The position numbers and the translations under genes are program-made. DNA of 64,000 nt, taken from Axinella damicornis (taxonomy: Eukaryota; Porifera; Demospongiae; Axinellida; Axinellidae). This document shows, piece by piece, positions 11,147 through 22,050 of this stretch (position 1 is its first letter; the number at the start of each line of letters is the position of its first letter). Below the pieces are notes generated by a model. That model did no database searches, had not been told where the DNA came from, and worked only from the letters and a program-made list of their open reading frames with translations. The DNA is taken from assembly GCA_963931865.1 (NCBI GenBank), contig OZ007508.1, positions 13,948,781-14,012,780 of the forward strand, read 5' to 3'.

Positions 11147-13286
11147 TTGCAGAACCTACAAGCTAAGAAGAAGAGACTTGGAAAGGGTAGCAATATTCTA
11201 ACTACTGTTAGGAAGCTTCTTTGTGAATCTGAAAACTGGTTTAAGGTAGACAATAAGAACAACTACCAGTTTCCTGGTGTTCTACAAATACCTTGTTTTC
11301 AGCAACTCTTTTACACGGAAAATCTGTCAAGCCTCCCACAGTGTTGTGAAGATCCTCACTTCATCTGGAAGGACATACAGCTATCAAAAGGACAACTGAA
11401 TAGAGATCGCTTGATCAGTGTTGAAATACATGGAAAGAGTGAGGATGTATACTACCGATCCGCACCTTGTTTGGGGATCAAATACTGTCCTCAGGATGGC
11501 TGTAATCATGTTGTACCCATTCGAGATAAGAGAAGCTGTCCAGTGCACAATCTCACCCTCCAGAAAACATGTGACTGCCCCGTTGAGTTTGTGTATGTGT
11601 ATCTGAAGAGCAGTGCAGATAGCAGGCGTTGGTTTGGAGGAATTGTTCGATGCCAGAAAGCTGCGTCTAGAAATTTACACAATCATGTAATCCATGCTTC
11701 CAGCAGAATTGCCCAATGTGTCAAAGAAAAGATCACTGGCGCAATTTCTACTTTAACACCTTCAGAGATATCATGTGAAAAAGGATTGGGATTCATTCCA
11801 TCTGCTGTTGATGGTGCCAGCAGTCACAAAGGGAAGGTCTCTCAAGAGATAAGGAAGACAAAGCAGAGAAAGGGTCTTATGGAAAAGGACTGGTCACCAA
11901 TGAACTTTGAAGAAGTGGCAGATACAATCGATGAAGAAGACAATCGAATGAGTGGAGATGGTAAAGAAAAGCTGGTAGAGTACAAATGTACTGGAAGACC
12001 ATATTTAGTGGCATCTGGACTTGAGAATGGAAATTTTTACCATGTCACCCATCATGGCCAAAGTTGCCAGTGAGGCTGACTTTATCCAGTGTGACATTAC
12101 CTATGATAGCTGCAAAGACTACGGTAGCCTTTGACAATGTTACAATGGAGTGGCTGGTTGTTGGTAGGGTCAGGTTAGACAAACAAGACTCTTTTGCGTA
12201 TGGACTTGCTTTTAAGAAGTTATTTGACAAGTGCGCAAGTTATAGTGAGGATTTTGAAGTTGGATTGACATTGCTGGGTGTAGTGACAGACTGGTCTGAT
12301 GCAGAAGTCAGTGGTCTAAGAATGGCAGTTGGCAAGGGCACAGCAGGGAAGTTGCTCAAAGGTTGCAAAGTTCATTGGCAACGCTCATGTCAACGTGTAG
12401 CTGAAAAGGTAGCTAAATCCAATGACAGAAAGTGGGAGAAAAGTATCTTTATGAGGATTGCATTGCAAATTCAAAAATTAGACAGTACTGTAAGTATTGT
12501 CGCCTGCTTTGAGACTCTGTGTGGCATTCGTTCTGTCAAGCAGCTTCTTGACATTTTACCCACAGTTTGTTCAGTTAGTGAAGCAGCATTCGTAGATAGA
12601 AGCTGTGACTGGTCATCTGCAAAACACTGGGCACAGTGGTGGGCTAGGTGTGATCATTTGAAGATGCTCTCCAAATCATTTTCTAATGGAGGATGATATA
12701 GCTATGGACCAGGTGTCCCAGTACCACAAATGCTGTAGAAAGGAGAAATAAGGATTGTAAAAGTGACGTACCACAGTCCTTAAAATTAGCAATGATGAAG
12801 GTGTATAAAGTTGATAAGGTGGCTTGTTTAAAGCATATTTCGGTGGAAGAAGGTGCAGGCTTGTCATACAGATCAAGAACAGAAGAAGCGAGGAGGAAGT
12901 CAGCAGAGAAAAGGCAGAAGCTGAGAATGAAATTAGTTCCGGACAAAACATCGCAGTTTGGTCCCCCCGATCACTCAGATAACTTTGTGGCAAGTTCCAG
13001 TGGGTCCCGAAAGAGAGCTTCAATTTCATGTAAGTTGCAAAATGCCAGCAAACGTCTGGCTGTATGTGTTGACAACAGTACTGTACAGTATATCCCGAAC
13101 GACCATCCTGAAGTCCTGGGGAAACGGGCGAGGATGAAATTTGAGACCACGTCAGGAGAGGAATGGTATGAAGGAGTAATATCCTCGTATAATGGGCTGA
13201 CTGGCAAATTCGGGATCTACTTTCCCTGTGACGGAAAAACTGAAGACACATCACTTGATGATGAGGACATGGAACTTATTGATTAG
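11147..13286 (+). pseudogene. MULE-type transposase with zinc segment and C-terminal Tudor-like domain, frameshifted
   Basis: This is the DDE transposase of a Mutator-like element. An N-terminal Cys/His cluster (about 11480-11590: CPQDGCNHVV, KRSCPVHN, CDCPVEFVYVYL) is followed by the first catalytic Asp context (FIQCDITYD, about 12085). Then come TDWSDAEVSGL (second Asp, about 12290), the CKVHWQRSC C/H motif, and STTNAVERRNK (probable catalytic Glu, about 12750). The tail (13120-13284) reads LGKRARMKFETTSGEEWYEG and YNGLTGKFGIYFPCDG, a Tudor-like chromatin-reader fold. Frame changes occur near 12042, 12115 and 12700, so the copy is broken. It directly follows the RecQ segment on the same strand with no visible start codon of its own, which argues for one long RecQ-transposase polyprotein. 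Family placement rests on motif reading only. Confidence 0.75.
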
Positions 13287-13378
13287 ATACCTCAACACAT
13301 CCACCTTCAAGTATAATTGATTTGTCTTGTTATAATATTATATACAATGATTAGCTCAGTTTATACCTGCATAAGTTA

Positions 13379-13905
13379 CGAGGGGCAACCGCACTCCTGG
13401 TAGCCGCGATGCAACCGGTTGCGACTCGCCGTAGTGCAACTTGTAATTCGTTCCAATTAACGCACATGCCACGTGGCAACCACGATCGCGAGCAATGGCG
13501 ACCAAAAGGAAGACAAGACATTACTACAGCACTCACAACTTAGCCAGCACGGTGAGTTTGGGCATGTAAGCGTCAGTGAACGACAGCGATCACGGCCGTG
13601 TGGTCAGAATCTTCGTGTGCCTTTCCTAAGAACGGTACTGCCACCGGAAGTCGAAGAGAGCGCTGGAGCAATGGCGACCACGGCGAGACAAAAGAGCTCA
13701 TATCACCACCACCAAGGTGAGTTTCAGCACCAACTTTTTACATTCAGGTGAGGGCATGATAGCGATCACGGCGGTGTAGGCAGAATTTCTGTAGGCCAAG
13801 CCTAACTACTCAAACATTATATATATTATATTGGATTATATTAATTATATTATTTACGCGGCACAATTTACGCGGCACAATTTTTCCTATACCAGGAGTG
13901 TAATT
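13379..13905 (+). repeat. Promoter/exon-like repeat, copy 4
   Basis: Full-length unit beginning ACGAGGGGCAACCGCACTCC about 90 bp after the end of the transposase string and ending ACCAGGAGTGTAATTAT. The first mini-exon (MATKRKTRHYYSTHNLAS) is intact and runs into GTGAGTTT. The second half-unit ATGGCGACCACGG also precedes GTGAGTTT. Confidence 0.75.
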
Positions 13906-14033
13906 ATAACCATACAATGCATTATCATACCTTACCATGCATAATTACATGTAGTTATCAATTGTGTTCTATACCTGTTGACATAGTTGTGAGTTTGGGC
14001 TTCTATTAAACTTCAATTCTAACAATAATTATT

Positions 14034-14157
14034 GTCACAGTCTTGAAGTCAAAGGTCATCCACAAAAATATTTATTGTGACATAATCACAGTCTTGAGGT
14101 CAAAGGTCATCTACAATAATGACAATCACAGTCTTGTGGTCAAAGGTCATCCACAAA
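14034..14157 (+). repeat. Short tandem repeat, three copies
   Basis: TCACAGTCTTG(A/T)(A/G)GTCAAAGGTCAT..CACAA occurs three times with spacers of unequal length. Each copy contains an AAAGGTCA motif. Confidence 0.8.
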
Positions 14158-14214
14158 GTAGTTATGCTGATGTGTACATAAATCTATGATTAATATTTGT
14201 GAGTAATCTCCTTC

Positions 14215-14794
14215 ATAGGCCATTAATGTTTAAAATCGCCCCATGTAAATAGAAAAATGTGTACATAAATCAAGGATTACTTTCAGTCAGGATGCCCCTT
14301 CGTAACTATATAATCTTGAAGTGGTTTAAAATCGCCCCATATAAAGAGTAAAATGTGTACATAAATCAAGGATTACTTTCAGTGAGGATGCCCCTTCTAA
14401 CTAAATAATTTTGAAGTGGTTTAAAATCGCCCCATATAGAGAGTGATATGTGTACATTGATCCTGGGTGGCTTTGTACGAGTATGCCCCTTTATAGTCCA
14501 TTAATCTTGAAGTGTTTTAAAATCCCCATATAAAGAGTAAAATGTGTACATAAATGAAGGATTACTTTCAGTGAGGATGCCCCTTCGTAACTAAATAATC
14601 TTGAAGTGGTTTAAAATCGCCCCATATAAGTAGCAATATAGTTCATAATGCTGGGATTTTTATACTTTCTTTACTGTAAAATTCCCCTAGGTTGTGCTGG
14701 TTTAAAATACCCCCTAGAGTAACTCTAGGCTTTGAGTTCCCCCTAGAGTAACTCTAGGCTTAAAACCTCATTTTAAACCAACTTCTGTAGGACC
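14215..14794 (-). repeat. Right terminal arm (inverse of 1784-2540)
   Basis: In reverse complement the arm reads from GGTCCTACAGAAGTTGG through the same CCTAGAGTTACTCTAGG palindromes, then B, A, B, B subrepeats of ~95 bp. The last unit breaks off near 14225. Confidence 0.85.
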
Positions 14795-15252
14795 CATTTT
14801 TCCGCCTACAGTCTTAACCCACTGACATACACGAGCACAACCTTGTGGGGCTGAAGCAACCACTGCACATGCATTGTGACTGCTATGAGAGAGCCACAAT
14901 ATGAAGGTATATGGTCAGTCTGATGATACTGTTACGAGGATATCTATATAATTATGCAGCACCAAACAATTACTGAATCAAGTCACTCCCAAACAAAATG
15001 TTGATTATTTGAAATTACAGCAGATGACACAACGGTCACAAAAACATGTAGCTATATTGTCACAAAAACATGCACATTATGAGGTTGACAGAGGGGAAGT
15101 TTACAGAGCTAGACTATGTGCACAAATGAAAAAGCAAGAATACAATAAATGTGACACTACTTGTAACGGAAATGTAGCTAACTGATGATGGTCTATTCTA
15201 CTATCAAAATTGATGTTTAGCAAACATGAACAGTCATGCAAATCAGCAGCTG
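14795..15252. other. 3' flank of RTK-A, no gene seen
   Basis: Spacer between the inverted-repeat element and the RTK-A stop codon. It presumably contains the RTK-A 3' untranslated region, but I found no convincing minus-strand AATAAA. Confidence 0.4.
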
Positions 15253-16772
15253 CTACATGCATCTGTAAATAGCAGACAAAGTAGAGAAAATCTCCTCAAA
15301 GTCTGCCCTCTCATCTGGGAAATGCTCCCAACATCGCAGCATAGTTTCGTAGATCTTTTGTGAGCAGCCCTCCGGCTTTGGCAGCAGTTGCTGGTTCGAT
15401 CCCCTGATTGCATTCTGGATCACCTCCTGATCGTGAAGCTCATCGTATGGTTGGTGCTTTCCAAGTGTGAAGACCTCCCACATAGTGACACCGTACGCCC
15501 AAACGTCTGTCTTCTCTGAGAATCGACCATAGAAGCTCTCGGTTGGCATCCAGCGAATTGGCAACATTACTTTCCCCTGCACACGGTAGTACGAATCCTC
15601 ATAGAGGCTCCTGCTCATGCCAAAATCTGCAATTTTCACGACATAGTCCTGTCCGACAAGACAGTTCCGGGTAGCCATATCACGATGGACGCATTTGAGT
15701 GATGCCAGATAACGCATCCCACTTGCTATCTGCACAACCATGTAGACCAGAACGGAGGATGGGAGCTGATTTGGCAAAATCACAGATGAGTCCGAAGTTG
15801 CTAGTTCATACTTCTGCAGGTACTGGTTCAGATCTCCATTCTCCATGTACTCCATAACAATAAATGGTGACCCTGATGTACAAATTGTGAGCAGACACAC
15901 AATATTTTCATCCTTGAGCCTCGACATGAACTTAATCTCCTTCTCAAAGGATTCACGGACCGATCTCTGGGCATTTAGCTTCAGCTTCTTAACAGCCACT
16001 TGGATGCGTACATTCTTGTTATCATCGTGATGACTAAGTTTCATGTTCTTTAGGCTCACTCCAACTGTTTCTGCTAACATCACCTCCCCAAATTGCCCGA
16101 ATCCAAGCCGTTTCAGCTCGTGGATGTTACTGGCCATGATCTCAATGGGTGCTTCAGACCTCTTCAGAGGTTGCGGATCAGCGTAGATGGCACCATAGGG
16201 ATGCAGGTCACCCTTCCCACTCACACCCCTGTCCTGGCTAAACAACAGGGTGGGGTCAAGAGCTTCACTGTAAATGGGTTCGCTACTTCTGAATGTGGCA
16301 TTTGGGGTTAGTTTGCGACCCTTTCGAGGCTCAGCGTAAATGTCAAGCCCATTGGGTATGTGCTTGTAGATGTGGTTATCTTCCTCAGTCCTTGGTTTTG
16401 AGCCCATTAGCACTGTATCGTCATAGAGCAGTTCAGTCATATCAAAGTTTTGTACTGGGATTGCAGGTGGTGGTTCTTTGTGGACAACACTGTAGAGATG
16501 CGGTTCTGTCTTCCATTCAATGTCATCTGCAGAGTGCTTACGTGGTGACGAACTAGACACTGCTGTTGTTGCCATTGCTGTGAGGTTTGTTATGCCACTG
16601 TCATTTTGTGTCCTCAAATCACTCTTGTTTGCCATCTTCTTGTGCCGCCTCAGGAACACCATCACGAGCACAATCACACCAACGACCAGAACACCGATAA
16701 AGACGAGGGCAATAACCACAGCTGCAGTAATAAAATCACCACTCAACTGCTTGCTAGGAGTTGTTGTGTTAC
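15253..16772 (-). CDS. RTK-A exon 4: transmembrane segment, juxtamembrane tail and tyrosine kinase
   Basis: Receptor tyrosine kinase that would phosphorylate tyrosines on itself and on signalling partners at the plasma membrane. The exon follows TCAATTCCAG and joins exon 3 in phase 1. Counting from an in-frame Met just inside the intron (16785), a TM helix lies at about residues 20-45 (ITAAVVIALVFIGVLVVGVI). The cytosolic tail has EPHLYSVVHKEPPPAIP, IYAEP, IYSEA and IYADP, likely SH2/SH3 docking motifs. The kinase spans about 225-505: glycine loop LGFGQFGEV (227-235), VAVKK lysine 266, Glu283, HRDMATRN (367 on), DFG (387-389), activation-loop YEDSYY, and PTE in place of APE. All catalytic residues are present. 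No intron interrupts the kinase, as reported for the Geodia RTK gene. The paralogues are RTK-B and RTK-C. Confidence 0.93.
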
Positions 16773-17698
16773 CTGGAATTGACATAGGAAGTCACACTTG
16801 ATATGAAAAAATGAGAACTAAACTTGCTGCTGATTCAAGAAGATGAAAACTATAATTAAATTTTTATGAATGCAGTTCTGTGACCAAAATTTGCCGGATA
16901 TTTACTCCCATCGAAAAGTGTTCGATATTTCCAAATTGTAGTAGCCTGAGGGCATCAGAAATGGACCAACCAGGCCAAGTTCCATAGTAGTATCAAGTGC
17001 AAGGGTACATGTCTTACACTTTCACTAATAAAACAGTTAAAAACGGCTGCTGCGTGAGTAGTTGCATTGTCTATTAGAACTGTTTCTGTGCCTGAGGAAA
17101 ATAAATGCTGTCAGAATGGAATGATAGCATGGTGAAAGTGATGAAGCGATGTCGTAAACAGTGGCGCTAGTCACTGTGTTGTGCATGTGCTGAATGTTTT
17201 CTTATAATCCTGGATGCTAATATAGTAACACTGTGCATCCGTCCTAAATCCTTCTGCCTTGACACACAACACCGTAAGTATTTCCTGATTCAAGAAGAAG
17301 CAGTAACATCTAGTTCAATCACTTAGGGGTGTGGCTTATTGCTCAAGTCTCTTGCTTTCAATCCTGAAGGTATATGCCTTAACATAATTATAATCACATT
17401 TGGCACATTATAACCCACACTTAAACCCAAGAGATTACCTACACAAATTCATCCTCCAGTGAAAAATCCACACCTCTCATGTCTTTCATACAGCTACTAT
17501 AAATGACACTTGCATCCACTCTCAAGGCTGAACCGTTCAATTGACTACAATAGCTGACGTATACAGCTACACAGTTAGCCACAAAAATAGAGAGGAGAAT
17601 GACTGTCGCCACTATTCTTTTGGGATGGGATGGAGTGGAGGAGACAGTCAGTTCCATCCTGGCTATTACAACAATCGCAGGACAGGATGGCAACTAAC
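16773..17698. other. RTK-A intron 3
   Basis: Non-coding. The CTGTGACCAAA stretch near 16875 is shared with the corresponding intron of RTK-C (about 51434). No further feature recognised. Confidence 0.5.
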
Positions 17699-18058
17699 CT
17701 GTGGTAACTTCAGTTCCAGTCCCCACCTGTACCGTCACTTCTACTGCTCCATCCTCCTCTCCATCTGCTTCACAGACATATCTCCCAGCATCTGCAGTTT
17801 CCAACTGATGGATGGTTAGGTTGGCTACTATGCTCTGGCGGGTGGTACCATCAGGATTCTGAGCCAGTCGGGATCCATTGCTGTACTCTACTGTGTACTT
17901 TAGAGGATAGTTCTGAAGCAGTTGACGAGCACCTCCAGTTTCTCTTGACCACCTCACAGGGGGGTTGTAGGACATCAGGTAGCCATACACCTCACACGTC
18001 AGCACCACCACTCCATCACCAGTGTACCCAGTCACAATCTCCTGCGTGTCCACAACCA
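17699..18058 (-). CDS. RTK-A exon 3: second Ig-like domain
   Basis: A 360-nt exon bounded by CACATGCAG and ACAG/GTTAGT, phase 1 at both sides. It encodes an Ig-like ectodomain: VVLTCEVYGYLM (first Cys), VRWSRETGG (core Trp), IHQLETADAGRYVCEADG (second Cys in the DxGxYxC motif). A Thr-rich linker follows, leading into the membrane helix of exon 4. Homologous exons are at 31855-32268 and 52734-53123. Confidence 0.9.
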
Positions 18059-18310
18059 CTGCATGTGTAAAGAGAGGCTCAATCTCTTGCACTGAAAATA
18101 GGGAAGCTTTCAGCCTTTCACCAGTGAAGAATTTTTCAGTTAGCCAGATTAGTTGTCATGTATTATTCCCACGGAGGCCCTGATTTTGTTAGGAAGGTGC
18201 CGCCTCTCCCTGTTGAGCACTGGTACAGCTGTCCTCACTATAATATGGTATGCATCTTTAAAAATGATGTGCTTTTGCAGAACCTCTTCCTTCATTGTTC
18301 TGGATTTACG

Positions 18311-18329
18311 CAAGAGCGCCATAGTAGGT

Positions 18330-18365
<36 letters not shown>

Positions 18366-18384
18366 GACCTACTTATGCGCTCTT
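18311..18384. repeat. Poly-G tract inside a short inverted repeat
   Basis: CAAGAGCGCCATAGTAGGTC, then 34 consecutive G (18331-18364), then TGACCTACTTATGCGCTCTTG. The arms are inverted copies, and ATTTAC flanks both sides as a possible target duplication. The same arm sequence (CTACTTATGCGCTCTTG) recurs at 46757-46773. The G-run length may be unreliable. Confidence 0.7.
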
Positions 18385-18593
18385 GATTTACTTCACAAAT
18401 GCAGTTCCGGAAGACCTAAATGCAGTTATGGAAGGCCTAAACAAAGCTCCGAAAGATTCGTAAGTAAAGTTGCAATGTTTTTCTGAAACTTCGGAAGTAA
18501 CCTTACACATCTTTGGAAGAGTCACACACACCAGGAGAACACATGCAGCTCAAACTAACACCAGTGTCTGTCTACTCTACAGTCCATCCTCAC

Positions 18594-19472
18594 CTGGCAG
18601 CACCAGCTCCACAGTTCGTGACTGGTAGCTACTCTGACTCTGGTGTCTCACTTCACATGTGTAGTTACCAGCATCAGTGGACCTCAGCTGAGAGATATTT
18701 AGCCTGCTGGTCCTGGTCCCAACTGCAGTTGTGATTAGATACGATCCACCAGTCATTAGGATTGCATTACTTCGTTTCCATTGCCATTGAAATACTCCTG
18801 CGACTGACACGGTGCAATTCAGGGCCACGGAATTGGGAATATCACTGGACATGCCCAGGCCAACCCTCTCACCATCTGATGGGGACTGGAATTGGATGGC
18901 TGGTAGTGGTGGAGGAGTAGGAGTGCCAGTGCAGATGTTCACTTCACTCAGGAAGAACCAGTCAACGAAGTCCACTCCAGTGAATGACATTCGAAGGTGT
19001 AGGGAGGCATGTGGTCCAGGATTTGAGAGGATGAGTAGTGTCACCTTGTTTATGGCGTTCTCTTGTGGGATGAACGGCTCACTGAAAGTATAGTTCATGG
19101 ATTTTCCACCTGTTGTTACCAAACTACTCCTATGTGGTGTTCCAATTAGTTGTATACTGGGCAGACCGATACGTTGCGTTGGAAAGCTCAGGAAATAAAG
19201 CTCAATACTGCTGAATGTTGACATTTGAGGCAGATTGCTCAATACAATCAAGAAGTCTTCACTTGCTTGCCTCTGCCATGTGAGGAACATTTGGACGTCA
19301 CTTGTACTGGTGAGGTTGGGGGCTGTGGGTCCTGTACTGCCATCAATGATTGCGACATTATTTAGAGTGCCACATGATGTTGTATCTGAAACAAAGTCTG
19401 CACAACCTTGAAGGGAACTTCCAATCCCATTGAATATTGAAGGTGTTGTGAAAATCACAATGTTGGGTTGCA
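18594..19472 (-). CDS. RTK-A exon 2: beta-sandwich-like module fused to first Ig-like domain
   Basis: An 879-nt exon between TCCCTGCAG and CCAG/GTGAGG, phase 1 at both ends. The N-terminal part (about 170 residues, from VQPNIVIFTTPSIFNG to FVDWFFLSEVNICTG) aligns with exon 2 of RTK-B and RTK-C, which end WILLSEVQLCGEA. It resembles a galactose-binding or discoidin-like beta-sandwich, a fold guess only. A proline-rich hinge (TPTPPPLPAIQF) leads into an Ig domain: VALNCTVSVAGVFQWQW and LRSTDAGNYTCEVRH. In RTK-B and RTK-C an intron separates these two modules; here they are continuous. Confidence 0.88.
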
Positions 19473-19607
19473 CTGCAGGGAAAAAAGTCCAACACATACA
19501 TGATGATGGTTAGGACTCAGGTATAGACAAACTATTCGCAGGATAAAATATTCACGGTGTCACTTTTTCAGATTCAGTCTCATGACCATTAGCATTATGC
19601 CACACCC

Positions 19608-20057
19608 TAGCCTCATTCCCAGGCCCGAGAGGGGAGGAGAAAAGAGTCTGGTTGTCACTGTTTGCGCATGTGCTTAATCCCGGTGGAATTCCACGGGCAC
19701 CCTGCACGGACATTCAATTTATGTTTGTACACTCATGAAGTCAAAGCGGATACTGAACGTTACATGGTCCGTACAGTTAAGACAGTAGCTATAATTATAG
19801 TGAATGTGGCCTGTGGCATGCATTACGACAGCTCTCGATTATGCTCTCCCCTATGTGGCTACCGTCGCACTGACCGGGTGGAGTCAGTATACATACTACC
19901 AGACCCTTCCGTTTGTTTTGAATAATACTGTCGGGTAATTGTGTTGCTGGTAGCAGTGCAATTTTGGTCGTGCCAACCCTCTTCTCACAGATGGGGGACC
20001 AGTGTTGTAAAACCAGGTCCTTTTCTCCTCCCCCTTTCCGCTTGGGAACGAGGCTAG
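19608..20057. mobile_element. hAT-like MITE, 8-bp duplication CCACACCC
   Basis: It starts TAGCCTCATTCCCAGGCCC and ends GGGAACGAGGCTAG. The outer ~45 bp are inverted copies (GGGAGGAGAAAAG / CTTTTCTCCTCCCC). CCACACCC is at 19600-19607 and 20058-20065. It lies in RTK-A intron 1. No transposase. Confidence 0.85.
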
Positions 20058-20578
20058 CCACACCCATGACATGTGACACAATCAGGCAGCTGAACATGGA
20101 GTGATCAGAGCTTTCCTTTAGAAAGTTTGTAGTAGTGTAGTAGCGATCACTCCATGTTCAGTTGCTCACCATCTGATTTCAACCTTCTGCTCAGTGTGAA
20201 TTTCAAGTACCATCGTCACCATTCAAATTCTGCATATGGTTGAATACGGCATTGGCAGCTGTTTCATTGACGAACTTATTTTTTGCATCATGGGTCAGGT
20301 AGCTTTGCATCTCAATAGTTTCTGTCTACACTTTGAAAGTAATTAATAATGACTTCGGAGCTCGAGTAAAAATGACTATCATAATCGTAGATACAATAGT
20401 GCACTATATAGTGTGTGGAGGCTGGCAGGTGATGACATCATCAGTCGGTCTCTGCCTACATACACAACTGGCTCAAGTGTAAAATTTTCATGGGGTAAAA
20501 TTTACCCCTTGTACTATATGGTACTTCTGCATATACCTGCATGGGTTGGGGCATACCCTGTGTGATATTCCAGCTCAC

Positions 20579-20668
20579 CTTCCGTTCCACCCTGACATTG
20601 CTGAGCAAGTGCTGCAGGTGTTAAACTGCTCATAAGCATAAGGATTACTAGGAACGTCACAGGACATA
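20579..20668 (-). CDS. RTK-A exon 1: signal peptide
   Basis: On the minus strand the frame reads LCPVTFLVILMLMSSLTPAALAQQC and ends GAA G/GTGAGC. The phase-1 G joins exon 2 (..GTE V QPNIV..), which supports the assignment. The hydrophobic run and the AALA/QQ boundary look like a cleaved signal peptide. The start is uncertain: the first in-frame ATG is at 20639, in mid-helix, and upstream lies a (GT)n tract. Either that Met is used or a further 5' exon exists. Confidence 0.65.
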
Positions 20669-20671
20669 ACG

Positions 20672-20673
<2 letters not shown>

Positions 20674-20719
<46 letters not shown>

Positions 20720-20728
20720 CGTGCGTGT
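20674..20728. repeat. (GT)n microsatellite
   Basis: About 20 GT dinucleotides followed by GTGC repeats, abutting the RTK-A first exon. Confidence 0.95.
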
Positions 20729-21480
20729 ATGTGTGGAAAAATTATCACTCCCATTATCACTCTGCCAGGACCCACAGATACACCACTACCACAATTATGC
20801 GCATCCTGATTATAATTAGCAAGGTGGCCTCATTAATAATACAGTACATATTTGCATCACACCTCACACCATATGAGTGCATACGTGTGGCCTGGCCATC
20901 TGCTTGTGAATGTAATGTTACTTTGAGTATAGAGCTGAGAAAAAAAATTTGGAGGCCCTGCACACTTACCCTAGCCTTGTTCCCAGGCCCTGTCCAACAT
21001 TCGTGGCTTGCCGTGTGTGTAGCTGCGGTATAAATGTTGACTACACTAACTGTGTTTGGCTCTACATATAGCTGCTCTAGCTCTGCAAACCCTGATCTGC
21101 ACCATCCTTGTGACTAAGTGTGATCAACATTCCTAAGTAAGAGTGACATGTACATACACTGTGATTAAGAGCCTTCACTAATTGCACTCAGCATATGACC
21201 TGGTTAAATAGAGGTGCTCAGCACAGCACATACCCCGTGTGCTACCTTTTATTATGGCCAACTGCCAATTTTAATACAGCATGCACGCGATGAGCTATAT
21301 AGCTAGCAGGGCATATAGCTACTGCCTAATATAGCATGCATGCAGAATGAGATATAGACTCATTCCCAGACCCCGATCGCGCGGGAACGAGACTAAATTA
21401 GATACCGTAAATTGTGGCAGTAATGTTAGAAACAGGGTCTGGTCAAGTTGTATAAATTAGAACAGGGGTAGACTAGTGAC
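20729..21480. other. RTK-A upstream region, no gene
   Basis: AT-rich spacer. A short palindromic piece at 21357-21397 (TAGACTCATTCCCAG / GGGAACGAGACTA) looks like a diverged ~41-bp member of the hAT-like family. A single end, CCTAGCCTTGTTCCCAGGCC, is at 20971. Confidence 0.4.
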
Positions 21481-21539
21481 GCGCAACCTCTGTACTTCAA
21501 TTTACTGAACCGTGAAGAACGTTCGAGAACATTGGACAT

Positions 21540-21722
21540 GGGCTGGAAAGCAGCAGTCGAAGGGGATGCAATCGGGGAGCAGCAGTCAAAGCGGACGCAA
21601 TCGGGTAGCCGCAGTTGAAGCAAACGCAATCGGGGAGCAATTGAAACGGACTCAATCGGGGAGCAGCAGCTGAATTGGATGCAAGTGGCAAGCAGCAGCT
21701 GAAGCGGACACAATCGGGGAGC
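21540..21722. repeat. ~28-bp minisatellite
   Basis: About six imperfect units of GAGCAGCAGCTGAAGCGGAC plus GCAATCGG. The neighbouring sequence to about 21860 shares phrases with 540-730. Confidence 0.75.
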
Positions 21723-22050
21723 AGTAGCTCTGCACAGAGAGCTGTCTGGCACCGGATTACTACGGAGGGGGAAGTAGCTGAGCGAAGCTACTTGTACCGG
21801 ACTCCTTACTCACGTAGCTACGTGAACGAGGGGGAAGTAGTTGAAGCGAGCGAAGCTACTTGTAATACACTACATTTGTAACCATGTACATCCAGGTGTT
21901 TATTCAATGTCCAATTATTTATGCTTATTCACCTTTCATTGAGAGACACACTGGTAGACTATACTCCGCTAGTTTTTTTAAAACCGCCATTATCTTTTCC
22001 GTACACTAAATAATTATTTCCTCACACTATAATTATTCTCCGTGTAATGT

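Larger units (their letters stand above)
1784..14794. mobile_element. Putative ~13-kb element bounded by long terminal inverted repeats
   Basis: The left end GGTCCTACAGAAGTTGG (1784 on) recurs in reverse complement ending at 14794. From there inwards both arms share the same order: a paired CCTAGAGTTACTCTAGG palindrome, AAAGTGTAAAATCCCAGCAT-like sequence, then alternating ~95-bp subrepeats. The arms are 580-760 bp and very similar, so they were probably mobilised or homogenised recently. Between them lie a RecQ/MULE/Tudor coding string, ubiquitin-like and B-box exons and several nested MITEs. I could not find a clean target-site duplication (flanks ..CTAATTTAT and CATTTTTCC..). The claim that this is one element is therefore an inference; two independent non-autonomous copies in opposite orientation are the alternative. 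Confidence 0.55.

Noticed and set aside
1774..14804. Target-site duplication for the 13-kb element
   Set aside because: Flanks CTAATTTAT and CATTTTTCC are only both AT-rich; not similar enough to claim.
20674..20728. (CA)n..CAG as a splice acceptor in front of the RTK-A signal-peptide exon
   Set aside because: Possible by position, but the tract is not pyrimidine-rich on the minus strand and no upstream exon fits, so left as unresolved.
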